Below, one piece after another: positions 8,212-17,683 of a DNA stretch of 64,000 bases. The stretch's first letter is position 1. Each line of letters opens with the position of its first letter. Source of the DNA: JARFQH01 sp963825595 (lineage in GTDB: Bacteria > Desulfobacterota > Desulfobacteria > Desulfobacterales > SG8-13); contig CAWGUE010000028.1 in assembly GCA_963825595.1 (NCBI GenBank), positions 1 through 64,000 of the forward strand. Reading direction: 5' to 3'. The position numbers and the translations under genes were made by a program. The notes under the pieces were generated by a model that was not told the DNA's origin, made no database searches, and saw only the letters and a list, made by a program, of their open reading frames with translations.

Positions 8212-9252
8212 TTATTGTGGCTTTGGAAATTCTTTTGAATAATGATCAACAAGCGAGCCGTCCGCCTGCATAACCACGATCAGGCATTCCACGCCGTCGA
8301 GACGGCCGACCAAAGCCAGACCTTTCCCGGGCCCCATGACCATCAACGCTGTTGCCAGCCCGTCGGCGAAGGCACAGTCATCGGCCAGCACGGTTGCGCT
8401 GACAACACCGTTTTCTACAGGATAACCGTTGCGGGGATCGATCACATGGGTATAACGCTTGCCGCCGAACTCAAAATAATTACGGTAATCGCCACTGGTG
8501 GCCATGGCCCGCCCACTCAGCCTGACGGCGCGGTATACCTGGCTGGCGGAGGCTTCGGCCCGCGGCGTATTGATGCCGACGCGCCAGGGATTACCATCCT
8601 TGCGGTGACCGGCAGCGTAAACCTCGCCACCGATTTCCACCAGATAGTTCTCGGCACCGCCGGCTTTCATAAGCGCCGCAATCTGATCGACAGCGTATCC
8701 TTTGGCGATCGATGCCAGGTCGAGGCTGACGGAGGCGTTGTATTTGGCAAGACAACAATCGTCGATGATCTGTATGGATGAAAACCCCACAGCCCGCAGC
8801 CTCTGCCGAATTTCCTCCGTCGTCGGGGGCCTGGACCGGGTTCCGCCAGAGCCAAAACCCCAAAGGTCGATCAATGGCTTTACGGTTCCGTCCCAAGCTC
8901 CGTCGGAGAGAAGGAAAATTTTTTTTGCGGTCTGCATGACCTGCATGAAGTCGGTTGAAATTCTGAATTTTTCACCAACGGGAGTCAAGTGATTGAAGCG
9001 GCTGATCTCACTGTCGACAAGATACGTGGACATGCTGCGGTTGATCTCGTCCAGACGCGCGTCGATTTTTTCCTGCAGACCGGCATCCCGTTGAAAAAAG
9101 CCGGTCACAACCTTTACACTATATGTCGTGCCCATGGTGCGCCCGCTGAAGACGGATTCCTTCTGGCCGCACCCCAGGAAAAATAGTGCCCAGACAAGAA
9201 AAATGATAAGAAGGCGGAACCTCTGGCCTGCATTTTCTTTTGCTTTGGACAT
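8212..9252 (-). CDS. apbE: FAD:protein FMN transferase (ApbE lipoprotein)
   Basis: A 346-residue flavin transferase that attaches FMN to Thr/Ser of NqrB/RnfG-type proteins outside the membrane. The N-terminus has a lipoprotein signal with LFFLGCGQ as lipobox. Family motifs are GRTMGTTYSVKV, DLASIAKGYAVD, NYLVEIGGEVYAAG and RYTHVIDPRNGYPV, followed by CAFADGLATALMVMG. The ATG at 9252 is preferred over a TTG at 9264 because it has AGGAAA just upstream. No Rnf or Nqr genes occur in the window, so its target lies elsewhere. Confidence 0.92.
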   Translation of the reverse strand: MSKAKENAGQRFRLLIIFLVWALFFLGCGQKESVFSGRTMGTTYSVKVVTGFFQRDAGLQEKIDARLDEINRSMSTYLVDSEISRFNHLTPVGEKFRISTDFMQVMQTAKKIFLLSDGAWDGTVKPLIDLWGFGSGGTRSRPPTTEEIRQRLRAVGFSSIQIIDDCCLAKYNASVSLDLASIAKGYAVDQIAALMKAGGAENYLVEIGGEVYAAGHRKDGNPWRVGINTPRAEASASQVYRAVRLSGRAMATSGDYRNYFEFGGKRYTHVIDPRNGYPVENGVVSATVLADDCAFADGLATALMVMGPGKGLALVGRLDGVECLIVVMQADGSLVDHYSKEFPKPQ

Positions 9253-9334
9253 TTTCCTGACCAAATTAGCGGATTCGAATCGATAAAGAAAAAAAGTTCG
9301 TGTCCGTCCGCGAATGGTTGCTGTTACTTTACTG

Positions 9335-9540
9335 TGTCTAATTCATAAATGAGAATCTTTATCGCTGGGCAAGTTGAGTCCATATTCGTTTTCAATCGGG
9401 CAACGAAATCCCGCTGCTTTTTAGCGAGGGCCGCATAAAGGATTGCCGTGCGGCGCACTTTTCGTTCGCCTCAGCCGGAAACCCGCGGAGAATCCCGCCG
9501 AGGCGGGACCCAGCGGGAAAAGGCCATTTATGGATGATCA
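9335..9540. mobile_element. 206-bp MITE-like element, copy A
   Basis: The element begins TGTCTAATTCATAAATG and ends CATTTATGGATGATCA, imperfect terminal inverted repeats. Most of its length matches the 206-bp element at 17869-18074 in the same orientation, including GGGCAAGTTGAGTCCATATT and CGTTTTCAATC. It has no coding capacity. It lies just downstream of the hydrogenase-like large subunit gene. Confidence 0.75.
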
Positions 9541-9544
9541 CGAG

Positions 9545-10846
9545 TCAGTGTGTCGCACAGCTCAAACATGGATCCAATAATCGAATACAGCGTCCTATCA
9601 GTCGACTTCCGGTTTTGGTAATTTGACCATTTCGGCTGTGGCGCTGGGCCAGATCGGTAATGAGCAAATTGATAAACGCGTTATTGAACTGCGTGGCGAC
9701 CAACAATCTGACTTTCTCGACACACCCGTGTTTGATAAGGTATTTGTGAATCAAAAGTCCCCGCGGCGCTTCCAAGGCGCCGATGCCTTGCCCGGCGACC
9801 GACCAGTCCGGTTCCGGTGGGGGGGATGAACTACCGACACTTTTCAATATGGATACAATCCTTTTTGCTGACCAATACATTTCAAGTAGCCGGCATAGGT
9901 CATAGCTTTCAAGGGTTATGCTGGAGCGATCCATAAGGATGTCGCTGATTCCAAACCGCCTGATTTCAGGGTCGGCAAGAAAACCGTTTTCAAGAAAACT
10001 TCGGGACAGCGGCCCCACCAGCATGATGCCGTCGGGAAATCCGAGTGACCGGATGTAAGGGATCTTGGACAGGCTCCAGTCAACCCGCATTTCTTCAATA
10101 TTTTCCTCGAATTCGTCGACCGAAAACCGTCTGACCAAATGCCCTCTGCGGTCAAACACAAAAAAATCGTCACGTTCTTTACCTTTTGACAAAGCCACAA
10201 AATGGACCCTGAGATCCTCTGGAAATTCGATGGCTTTTTCCAGCCGCCACCGTGAAGACACCTTTATAATGATTGCCCGCAGTTTTTCTTTCATAACCGC
10301 CGCAATATCGAGCGCGCGGTTCAGCACATCCTCACCGGGTGGATCCAAAAATCGCCCCAAACCGATGGTTACCGGATGTGTTTCTCTTTTTCCGAAAAGG
10401 GTCACGATCTTCATAGCGGCTTGACGCAGTTCAAAAGCTTCTTTGAAAATTTCGGGATGGGTTTGTTGCAACGCAAACACGCCGCCCTTTTCATCCACAA
10501 AATCCGGTACGGTGAGAAAAAAATAACTCAACGAATGGCTGCTGATCCACTCGGCCAGGACGAGAATGTCTCTAAGTTTATTCGTGCTCGAATCGACTTC
10601 GATACCCATTGCGTCTTCAACCGCCCGTATGCCCGCTACTTGATGGGCGACCGAACACAACCCGCAAATGCGTGATATCAGTTGCGGAACCCACTCTGCG
10701 CGCCGTCCACTGATGAATTTTTCGAATCCGCGAAACTCATAAATTTGAAAGCGGGCCGACTTCAAGCGATTGTCTTCATATTCAATATGAATGTCGGCAT
10801 TTCCTTCGATGCGCGTTGCTTTTCGTAATATCAAATTTTGGTTCAT
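9545..10846 (-). CDS. [NiFe]-hydrogenase-like large subunit lacking the C-terminal extension
   Basis: A 433-residue protein carrying both nickel-ligand motifs: L1 as RICGLCSVAH (residues ~60-69) and L2 as DPCLSCATH at the very end. The stop codon follows the final His directly. There is thus no C-terminal peptide for a maturation protease to remove, a feature known from H2-sensing and some other large subunits. The short size and the partner's features resemble group 3-type (Mvh/Frh-like) hydrogenases more than periplasmic uptake enzymes. Its start overlaps the stop of the small-subunit gene by four bases. I infer a cytoplasmic sensor or signalling hydrogenase, not a main catabolic enzyme. 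Confidence 0.75.
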   Translation of the reverse strand: MNQNLILRKATRIEGNADIHIEYEDNRLKSARFQIYEFRGFEKFISGRRAEWVPQLISRICGLCSVAHQVAGIRAVEDAMGIEVDSSTNKLRDILVLAEWISSHSLSYFFLTVPDFVDEKGGVFALQQTHPEIFKEAFELRQAAMKIVTLFGKRETHPVTIGLGRFLDPPGEDVLNRALDIAAVMKEKLRAIIIKVSSRWRLEKAIEFPEDLRVHFVALSKGKERDDFFVFDRRGHLVRRFSVDEFEENIEEMRVDWSLSKIPYIRSLGFPDGIMLVGPLSRSFLENGFLADPEIRRFGISDILMDRSSITLESYDLCRLLEMYWSAKRIVSILKSVGSSSPPPEPDWSVAGQGIGALEAPRGLLIHKYLIKHGCVEKVRLLVATQFNNAFINLLITDLAQRHSRNGQITKTGSRLIGRCIRLLDPCLSCATH

Positions 10847-12726
10847 CTTATCTTTGACACATCTTTGATGAAATTTTGATCGAAATTCAAAGCGCTGCCG
10901 CCTTTGAGTCGGAGGATCTTAAGCACAGGTTTGATCTTCGACGCATCTTTTTTCAGGCGACGGGCGAGTGAACACAGCATCACTTCTTCAAACGTTTCGC
11001 CTCGATTGATTTTCGCAATGACGCTGTTTGACGGCCCGCGACAACCCCAGCAGGGGAGACCGCCGCCGGGACATGCTGCCCTGCAGCCGCCGCGTGTCAA
11101 AAGCCCCATACACATGACGCCGCTGGACAAGAAACACCGCTCCTTTTTGTCTGCCGTTGTCGGAAATACCCGCAAGGAGTCAAGCGAAGATCTTCTATGT
11201 TTTCGCGCGCATTCCTTGCAGACGATCTGCCGATTGACTCCTGGAAGATGTTCGCCCTGCAGTTCCTTAAGCAGATCGATCAGCAATCCGAGACCAGGCG
11301 GGCAACCGGGCAAGAAATAGTCGACCCTGACAACATCGGATACGTTCCTGACCTTTCGTAGGAGGTGTGCCTCTAAATAAGGCGTGGCAGTTTCATGTTC
11401 AAACCCGTTGTCTGCCAGATAATATAAAAAGGGATCTGTGGTCTTCCCGTAACTCTCGTTGATCAACTCCTCAAGGTCGTATGAATTGGCCAGTGCAGGG
11501 ATGCCGCCGAAAACAGCGCATGTGCCCAATGCTATCAGAAAACGGCTCTTCCGGCGCACCTCGATCAGTTTTTCTTCGTCTTCGCGGGTTCGAACCGCAC
11601 CATCGACGACGGCGAAAATTACATCCTTGATCTCTTCTTGATCCATCAGCATCGGGCAGTAACTGACATCTACATTTTGGGTGATCCAACTCAGCTCTTG
11701 CGGATCACGGACAAAAACCGCGGCACAACCGCCACAGGAAGAAAGCGAACTGATGCCCATGGATACAATTTCGGTTCGCTTTATAACCGGTATGACCGCC
11801 TGACGGAGGGTCTGCAAAGATTTCTCGGGCTGTTCCAATGCATCTGTGATGGCGCGCAGACGATTGATCAAAACATGGAGGAAAAAAAGGCCGGTCTCCG
11901 GATCAGAGTGGATGCCGCTCAACATGTCTTCCTGGTTCAGCGGCAATAATTCAACCGGTGTATTTGCTTTTGCCGAAGCCGTACGCCGGCCGCCGGTGAT
12001 CAGGGCCATTTCTCCAAAAAAATCACCCGGGCCGAGCAGAGCGATGCGATAATCATCTCCATTTTGTGCGGCTTGAAAAACTTCCACCGCTCCCCGGAGA
12101 ATCAAATACATATGATGGCCAGCATCTCCGTGTTCAAAAATAATTTGGTCCTGCAAAAAGAAAACAGGTTTTTTGGAATCGAATTTTAGTGCCGCACTAA
12201 AATCTTTCGAAAATGCCTGGGGGTGATTGTCACCCGCAGGCTGAGATAACTTCCGACTCATCCCGTCAGTTTGAACAACGGTATCGGCATGCAGAGAATG
12301 ATTATCCTGGAGATCGTTACCCCTATTGAAAACTTTTTGGCGTAACTCTTCATCACGGTCAATGAACGACCGGATCGTATTGGTCATCCTGTCGATGCGG
12401 CGGCTGAGGGCTCGGAGAACGCGTAAAACAACATCAGGATTGTATGCGATTCTGTCTATAAAGGTATTGCGCGATAGCGGTAGCAAGCGGGTACGGGTTA
12501 TTGCGGTAACGGTGGCCGAGCGGGGTTTGCTGTCGATCAGGGCGACCTCGCCGAAAAAATCGCCTTTCTCCAACAGGGTCAAAACCACCTTGCGGCCTCG
12601 CCGTATTTTGGACACTTCAACGGCACCTGATTGAATGATATACATCTCCGCACCCGGATCCCCCTGGCGGAAAATTTTCTCCCCCTTTTTAAAAGTTCTA
12701 CCGAAAAGCTCGGTTGCAAGAGCCAT
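10843..12726 (-). CDS. Tandem cyclic-nucleotide-binding domains fused to a [NiFe]-hydrogenase small subunit
   Basis: A 627-residue fusion. Residues ~5-115 and ~185-305 are two CNMP-binding (Crp/PKA-regulatory type) beta barrels. Both keep the phosphate-binding cassette: GDFFGEVALIDSKPRSATV and GDFFGEMALITGGRRTAS, with the Glu and Arg that contact the cyclic phosphate. From ~320 the chain is a hydrogenase small subunit of Mvh/Frh type: SSCGGCA, ALGTCAVFGGIPAL, PGCPPG, an extra VCKECARK pair, then GGCRAACPGGGLPCWGC. No Tat signal and no membrane segment are present, so it is cytoplasmic. It is cotranscribed with the large subunit (ATGA overlap) and lies downstream of an RND protein that has its own cyclic-nucleotide domain. 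Ligand control of a hydrogenase, or H2 control of a cyclic-nucleotide response, is inferred. Confidence 0.85.
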   Translation of the reverse strand: MALATELFGRTFKKGEKIFRQGDPGAEMYIIQSGAVEVSKIRRGRKVVLTLLEKGDFFGEVALIDSKPRSATVTAITRTRLLPLSRNTFIDRIAYNPDVVLRVLRALSRRIDRMTNTIRSFIDRDEELRQKVFNRGNDLQDNHSLHADTVVQTDGMSRKLSQPAGDNHPQAFSKDFSAALKFDSKKPVFFLQDQIIFEHGDAGHHMYLILRGAVEVFQAAQNGDDYRIALLGPGDFFGEMALITGGRRTASAKANTPVELLPLNQEDMLSGIHSDPETGLFFLHVLINRLRAITDALEQPEKSLQTLRQAVIPVIKRTEIVSMGISSLSSCGGCAAVFVRDPQELSWITQNVDVSYCPMLMDQEEIKDVIFAVVDGAVRTREDEEKLIEVRRKSRFLIALGTCAVFGGIPALANSYDLEELINESYGKTTDPFLYYLADNGFEHETATPYLEAHLLRKVRNVSDVVRVDYFLPGCPPGLGLLIDLLKELQGEHLPGVNRQIVCKECARKHRRSSLDSLRVFPTTADKKERCFLSSGVMCMGLLTRGGCRAACPGGGLPCWGCRGPSNSVIAKINRGETFEEVMLCSLARRLKKDASKIKPVLKILRLKGGSALNFDQNFIKDVSKIR

Positions 12727-12752
12727 CTGAAGAGTCCATTGAAGTTGTTGCT

Positions 12753-12858
12753 TATAGTGATTGTAGAAAGAAACGTTCCGTTATTCGAACGTTTCTTTCT
12801 ACAACCACTTTTAGCGCCCTGCCGTATTTCGGAATTTATTTTTAAAAAGCAGTATAAA
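12753..12858. repeat. ~106-bp dispersed hairpin repeat, copy 1
   Basis: It contains a ~23-bp stem (AGTGATTGTAGAAAGAAACG paired with its complement around CGTTATTC), followed by CCGTATTTCGGAATTTATT. The same ~105 bp recurs at 18364-18468. It lies between the RND gene and the hydrogenase small-subunit fusion gene and would form a very strong hairpin in the transcript. Confidence 0.75.
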
Positions 12859-12889
12859 ATAGGAACCGGCGATGCCAACTCGTTTTGGC

Positions 12890-15800
12890 CTATTCGATCA
12901 ATTCGACGGCCTTTTCCAGTAATCCGTTTGCGGTATCTTCCGCATCCATATCCAGATCCGTGAGCCCCAGAGATATCTTCAACTGAAGTCCGTCGGTGTC
13001 GTAACGTTTGGTCTGCAGGTCGTTTTGTAGCCGTTGACAAATCTCTCGAGCCTCTTCTTCCGGAGTCTGAGGAAAATACAATCCGAAGAGTTGCCGATCA
13101 CAGCGCCCGAGGACATCAAAGGTGCGAACATTTTGGATCAGTGTCGCGCTGATCGACTGCATTATTTTCTCTCGCTGCCATAGGTCGAGTGTTAAGTCAG
13201 CGTTTTTAAATTCGACCTTCATCAGGCAAACGGATAAACGGTTCTGGTAGCATCTCGAGCGATGGATCTCTCCATCCAAGAGCTTGACAAAGTTTTCCCT
13301 GTTGCACAAACCGGTGGCGTCATCGAGAATCTTTACTTCGGCGAGACACGTGGTGAGTCTTTCGACTCGACCACAAAGGATCGTCAGAAGATTGTACATA
13401 AATTTCCGGGCTGTGGGGGGGTACAACCATTGCAGCCGCTTGATCATCGCCCAATTGATCGGCAGAAGTTCGACCGGTTCGCAAGCGACAACCGTAGCCG
13501 ACCGTGGAGCAGACCGAAGCAGGCCCATTTCACCAAGTACGTCTCCGGCTCTCATTCGGTTGATCAAACGCTCACTGGTCGCTCCCAAACACGCAGCGTC
13601 GTCGTTGACGGAATCAAGCACGTCCATCGCGCCCGAAATGATCGTATACATCGAATTGCTGGGATCTCCTTTGCGGAAGAGGACCTCACCGGCTCCGATC
13701 TTTTTTAATGATCCGGCCATAATGAGGTAGTGAATCTCGGTCCGGGACAAGTCTTTAAAAAGAGGGATACCTTTTGCCGGTTCCTGTCCGAGTTTCAATC
13801 GCACCAAATCCCACAAGGTCACCAGTTCCACGTGCTGCATGAGGGAGGGAAGCAGAATCAAATCCCCGACCAGGGCCGAAAGCATTGTGATCGCCATCAT
13901 GATGCCAAATACCGCTGTCGGTTTGAAACTGGAGAACATGAGGATCGAAAAACCCACACAGATGGTCACGGTGGTGAATACGATCGGTCGGCCCACCTGT
14001 TTTAGTGTTTCACTCAGGGCCCGGTTGCTGTCGAGATCTCTTTTGAATTCGCGGTTGTATCGGAACAGATAGTGAATGGTGTCATCGACTGCCAATCCAA
14101 TGGCAATGCTGGCGATGAGACTGGTCACCATCGATAGCTCTATGCCGAGCCATCCCATAATTCCAAAATTGATCACGATCGGAAACATGTTCGGCACAAT
14201 GGCGATCAATCCGACTTTGAACGAAAGAAACAAGGTGAACATGATGGCAAAAACCAGAATCATCGTCAGTGAAAGGCTCTTGATTTGCCCGTTGGTCAAT
14301 TGATGACTGCTGGCTGAAATAACGATCCCGAATCCGGTGGCATCCACGGCCAGATCTTTGGGCATATTTTGCCTTGCAAATTCGATAATCTCGTCACGGG
14401 TTTTCAGAAACTCCCGGGAACTCGATAGATGAGTCAGCAGAACGATGTTCGCCTGTGACAAATTTTGGCTCATGAAACTGGTGAACATGTCCTCACCAAG
14501 CATGGTGGCGTAGTTGTTTATCACCATGCGCGCCTCAAAGCCTTCGGCCGGAAGGGCGTAGAAATTCGGATCAAAATCATTGAGGGCATAATTGACGAGC
14601 TTCATGTAATCGGCGAAGGAAATGGTTTTATCAACGCCGGGCAATGTTTCCAGAAAACTCTGGAGGCGTTCGATCTCGGCGACGTTTTGCGGATCTTCGA
14701 AGAAGTCAGCATCCTTACTTTCCACGGTGACATTGATGGGGAAACTTCCGGACAAATCCCGATAGATGTCATGGAACTGGCGTATGACGGGTGTATCATC
14801 TTTGAAATAACCGACCGGATTGGTCTCCACCCGGAGACGCAGCACCCCGAACGCGCAAAACAGAACGAGCCCGGCAAGAATCGGAAGAACGATTTTTTGC
14901 CTGTTTAGGTTAAGGTCGATGATTTTTACGATGAACCAGTGGAAAATCTTGGAAGATTCACTTCCCGTTTGCTGCATTTGGGCGGGCATTGGCAAAAACG
15001 TCAGTGCGGCCGGAAGAAAAACAAGAGTGATGGCCAACAGGCTAAGCATACCGAAGCAAGAAAACAGTGCGAACTCTCGAATGGCTGGAATACGATTGAT
15101 CAGAAGAGAGCCCAACCCGACGATAGTTGTTAAGACGGCCAGATATGTTGGAAAGTAGATATTCGAAAAAGTTGAAATAGACGCGGATCTCGAGGAGTCG
15201 GCGTGCTGAAGACAGGCAAGGTATTCGGTGACGATGTGGAGGCAGTACGCCGTACCCACGGCAATCAGAAATACGGGTACGATCATCGTGAGCATGGACA
15301 GGGGAACTTTGATCAGGGCCATGAGCCCGAAGGTCCAGATCAGCGCTAAGGTCACGCAGCCGAGGGGAATCAGTACATATTGAATTTTGCGAAAAAGAAA
15401 TAGAAGAATCGCCGCTATCAGTATAAACGTAATCGGAGGCAGTCTGAAAAAGTCATTGGCAGTAAATTGCATGAGCGCCTGCGACACCAGAGGCATCCCT
15501 ACCTGGTAGAGGGATAAATCCTTCGGCGCAGCAGCGAGCACCTGCTCTACCCCCCGGATAACCCGTTCCGGGTCTGCATCGGTATTGAGCACAAGAGTGA
15601 GTGCGGTTGTTTTGCGTTCGCTCGAAAATAGATACTTCTTGAATAATTGAACGTGAGATATGACCGTGAAAAACTTATCCAGACTCCAGTTTCCAGAGAG
15701 ATCGACTGCCTGTTTTATGCCTGGAAGGCTGATGACCCGCCGGACGCCATCGATTTTCGATACCCTGTCGGCAATCTCACCGATCTTGGCAAATGTCAGC

Positions 15801-16063
15801 GGTTCAAATACGTCGCCGGCCTTGACAACAATTCTGATAATCTCGTCTGAACCGAACAGCTTCTTGAAAGCGTCGTACCTGACGGTTTCGGGAAGATTTT
15901 CAATTTCAAGGTCGTAAATGGATGTTTTGAAAGAAAGGCGGGGAACTTGCGTAGCAAAAATGATGGTGATCGCCAAGGTTATAAATACAACGGCCGCTGG
16001 CCGGCGGACAATCTTTTGTAAATAATCTACATAGGAAAAATGAATGAATAGTCTTTGCAACAT
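12890..16063 (-). CDS. RND/MMPL-family membrane protein with C-terminal cyclic-nucleotide-binding and degenerate GGDEF-like domains
   Basis: About 1057 residues from the ATG at 16063 (MLQRLFIHFSYVDYLQKIVR); GAGAAGG precedes it. Residues ~1-760 form a full RND/MMPL core: TM1, a periplasmic loop, five clustered helices (IVPVFLIAVGTAYCLHIV), and a repeated second half with AIGLAVDDTIHYLFRYNREF. After VTLWDL a cyclic-nucleotide-binding domain follows (GDVLGEMGLLRSAPRSATV). The last ~140 residues read like a diguanylate cyclase fold (DDATGLCNRENF), but the signature loop is GRCDRQ instead of GGDEF, so it is probably catalytically dead. The core is paralogous to the protein at 27993-30980. It is encoded upstream of the cNMP/hydrogenase fusion pair on the same strand. 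Its substrate is unknown; a sensor or signal-transducing role is inferred. Confidence 0.82.
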   Translation of the reverse strand: MLQRLFIHFSYVDYLQKIVRRPAAVVFITLAITIIFATQVPRLSFKTSIYDLEIENLPETVRYDAFKKLFGSDEIIRIVVKAGDVFEPLTFAKIGEIADRVSKIDGVRRVISLPGIKQAVDLSGNWSLDKFFTVISHVQLFKKYLFSSERKTTALTLVLNTDADPERVIRGVEQVLAAAPKDLSLYQVGMPLVSQALMQFTANDFFRLPPITFILIAAILLFLFRKIQYVLIPLGCVTLALIWTFGLMALIKVPLSMLTMIVPVFLIAVGTAYCLHIVTEYLACLQHADSSRSASISTFSNIYFPTYLAVLTTIVGLGSLLINRIPAIREFALFSCFGMLSLLAITLVFLPAALTFLPMPAQMQQTGSESSKIFHWFIVKIIDLNLNRQKIVLPILAGLVLFCAFGVLRLRVETNPVGYFKDDTPVIRQFHDIYRDLSGSFPINVTVESKDADFFEDPQNVAEIERLQSFLETLPGVDKTISFADYMKLVNYALNDFDPNFYALPAEGFEARMVINNYATMLGEDMFTSFMSQNLSQANIVLLTHLSSSREFLKTRDEIIEFARQNMPKDLAVDATGFGIVISASSHQLTNGQIKSLSLTMILVFAIMFTLFLSFKVGLIAIVPNMFPIVINFGIMGWLGIELSMVTSLIASIAIGLAVDDTIHYLFRYNREFKRDLDSNRALSETLKQVGRPIVFTTVTICVGFSILMFSSFKPTAVFGIMMAITMLSALVGDLILLPSLMQHVELVTLWDLVRLKLGQEPAKGIPLFKDLSRTEIHYLIMAGSLKKIGAGEVLFRKGDPSNSMYTIISGAMDVLDSVNDDAACLGATSERLINRMRAGDVLGEMGLLRSAPRSATVVACEPVELLPINWAMIKRLQWLYPPTARKFMYNLLTILCGRVERLTTCLAEVKILDDATGLCNRENFVKLLDGEIHRSRCYQNRLSVCLMKVEFKNADLTLDLWQREKIMQSISATLIQNVRTFDVLGRCDRQLFGLYFPQTPEEEAREICQRLQNDLQTKRYDTDGLQLKISLGLTDLDMDAEDTANGLLEKAVELIE

Positions 16064-16672
16064 TGCCTTCTCATGATTATTCGGCTTTGAGCAGTTCCAT
16101 CCATCATCAGAAGTGGTTTCAAAACCCCATCTAACACCCAACCCGCCAGAGGCGGACAAGTTGCGGTGTTGTGGTCCTCCTCGGTCAGTATCAGGGGGCC
16201 CTACCCCTGACACTGAAGACAAACACCCATGTATGCTGCGTTTTTTCGTCGGCCCACGCCTTGCTCTTGGGCGTGATCTAAGGTTTTGAAACCACTTCCT
16301 GTCTTTATTTCGAAGAGTTGCGGTTCCCTTAGGTTTCCGGTGCGATGCACAAAGTGTATGCTTCGCTGCAAATCCTCGTGCAGAAATTCACAAAGAAAAA
16401 CCACTCATTTATGAATGGGCCACTCACACACCACCAACGGCTCGGTTATCGGCAATGAATTGAGGCGATTGGCAACCGGCGTTTAAAATAAGGATTCTGA
16501 CAAAGCGAATGTGCATTGCGCATTTGAAATGACTATTGAGAAAACGTTGGCCTGTCAATTAAAAACCTCCAGTCACGGTTTCAGCAACCGTTGAATAACG
16601 TCATCGATCCCGGAGTGACCTTCATTTTTCGATTCCCTCCTCTTCTCGACCGACCTCTTGATTACAGTCGGG
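16064..16672. other. Intergenic region between hypE and the RND gene
   Basis: About 600 bases with no gene I can support. A strong hairpin (TCAGTATCAGGGG ... CCCCTGACACTGA, 16185-16216) could act as attenuator or terminator. At 16406-16422 a lone CATTTATGAATGGGCCA resembles the terminal repeat of the 206-bp elements at 9335 and 17869. Confidence 0.5.
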
Positions 16673-17683
16673 CTAACAGATTCTCGGCAACTGCTCGCCA
16701 ACGAGCATATCGACGATCCGGGTGCCGCCGATACGGGTCTCCATATACACGCGCCTTGGATGATCCGCCACAACCTCGCCGATAATGGCGGCATCACTGC
16801 CGTACTCATTCCGACGGATGATCTCAAGCATCCGTTCGGCATCGTCAGGAGCGACAAACGCCAACAGCTTGCCCTCGTTGGCCAGGTAAAGCGGGTCGAA
16901 ACCCAGCAGCTCACAAATCCCGCCCACCTCCTTCTTAAGCGGGATGCGCTCTTCAAGGATCTTGATACCGACCTGCGATTTCTGGGCAATCTCGTTCAGT
17001 GCCGTTCCGACACCGCCCCGGGTCGGATCCCGCAGGACGTGAACCGACCCTTTCAGGGTCAACATTTCGGTAACCATATGGTTTAGCGGGGCACTGTCGC
17101 TTGTCAGCGTCGACTCGAAGGTAAGCCCTTCGCGCTGCGTGAGGATCGTGACGCCGTGGTCGGCAATGGTGCCACTCACGATGATGCCGTCTCCGACACG
17201 GGCCTTGGTGCTGCCGACGTCCACGCCGTCCGGAATCAGTCCGATGCCGGATGTATTGATAAAAATCTTGTCGGCAGCCCCCTTGGGAACGACCTTGGTA
17301 TCCCCGGTGACAACGGTAACTCCAGCTTTACGCGCAGCGGCAGCCATTCCGACCAGAATTTTTTCCAGATCCGCCATCGGAAAAGCCTCCTCGATAATCA
17401 TCCCGACACTCAGGTAGAGCGGAGAACCGCCGCACATGGCAATATCGTTGACCGTCCCGTTGATGGCCAAATCACCGATGTGACCACCGGGGAAAAAAAT
17501 CGGGTCGACGGTGTAACTGTCGGTCGTGAAAGCCAGCCGCGTGCCGTTCAGTTCAAATATGGCCCCATCGTGAAGCTCAGCCAGGATCGGGTTGTCAAAA
17601 ATCGGTAGCAGAAGGTCAGTCACCAGGCTGTGAGAAATTTTTCCCCCACTGCCGTGATCGAGCAACACCTTGTCAAATTTCAT
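16673..17683 (-). CDS. hypE: Hydrogenase maturation protein HypE (carbamoyl dehydratase)
   Basis: A 336-residue PurM/AIR-synthase-fold protein. HypE accepts a carbamoyl group from HypF on its C-terminal cysteine and dehydrates it to the thiocyanate used for the Fe(CN)2CO site. The essential C-terminus is present (PRIC at the extreme end). Other features are LLDHGSGGKISHSL, FTTDSYTVDPIFFPGG, GDLAINGTVNDIAMCG and DPTRGGVGTALNEIA. Starts at 17698 (ATG) and 17716 (GTG) are also open; none has a clear ribosome binding site. The ATG at 17683 best fits family N-termini. It is separated from hypD by a repeat-rich gap of ~830 bases. Confidence 0.92.
   Translation of the reverse strand: MKFDKVLLDHGSGGKISHSLVTDLLLPIFDNPILAELHDGAIFELNGTRLAFTTDSYTVDPIFFPGGHIGDLAINGTVNDIAMCGGSPLYLSVGMIIEEAFPMADLEKILVGMAAAARKAGVTVVTGDTKVVPKGAADKIFINTSGIGLIPDGVDVGSTKARVGDGIIVSGTIADHGVTILTQREGLTFESTLTSDSAPLNHMVTEMLTLKGSVHVLRDPTRGGVGTALNEIAQKSQVGIKILEERIPLKKEVGGICELLGFDPLYLANEGKLLAFVAPDDAERMLEIIRRNEYGSDAAIIGEVVADHPRRVYMETRIGGTRIVDMLVGEQLPRIC

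Noticed and set aside
9252..9264. TTG start for apbE four codons upstream
   Set aside because: The ATG at 9252 has a well-placed AGGAAA box and fits the lipoprotein signal.
12890..16063. HpnN/MmpL hopanoid or lipid exporter annotation for the RND proteins
   Set aside because: The fold fits, but there are no hopanoid or lipid-synthesis genes nearby and both proteins end in signalling domains; a specific export function is not supported.
16201..16404. A 67-residue minus-strand frame in the hypE-RND gap
   Set aside because: No ribosome binding site, no recognisable family, and it overlaps a strong hairpin; no support as a gene.
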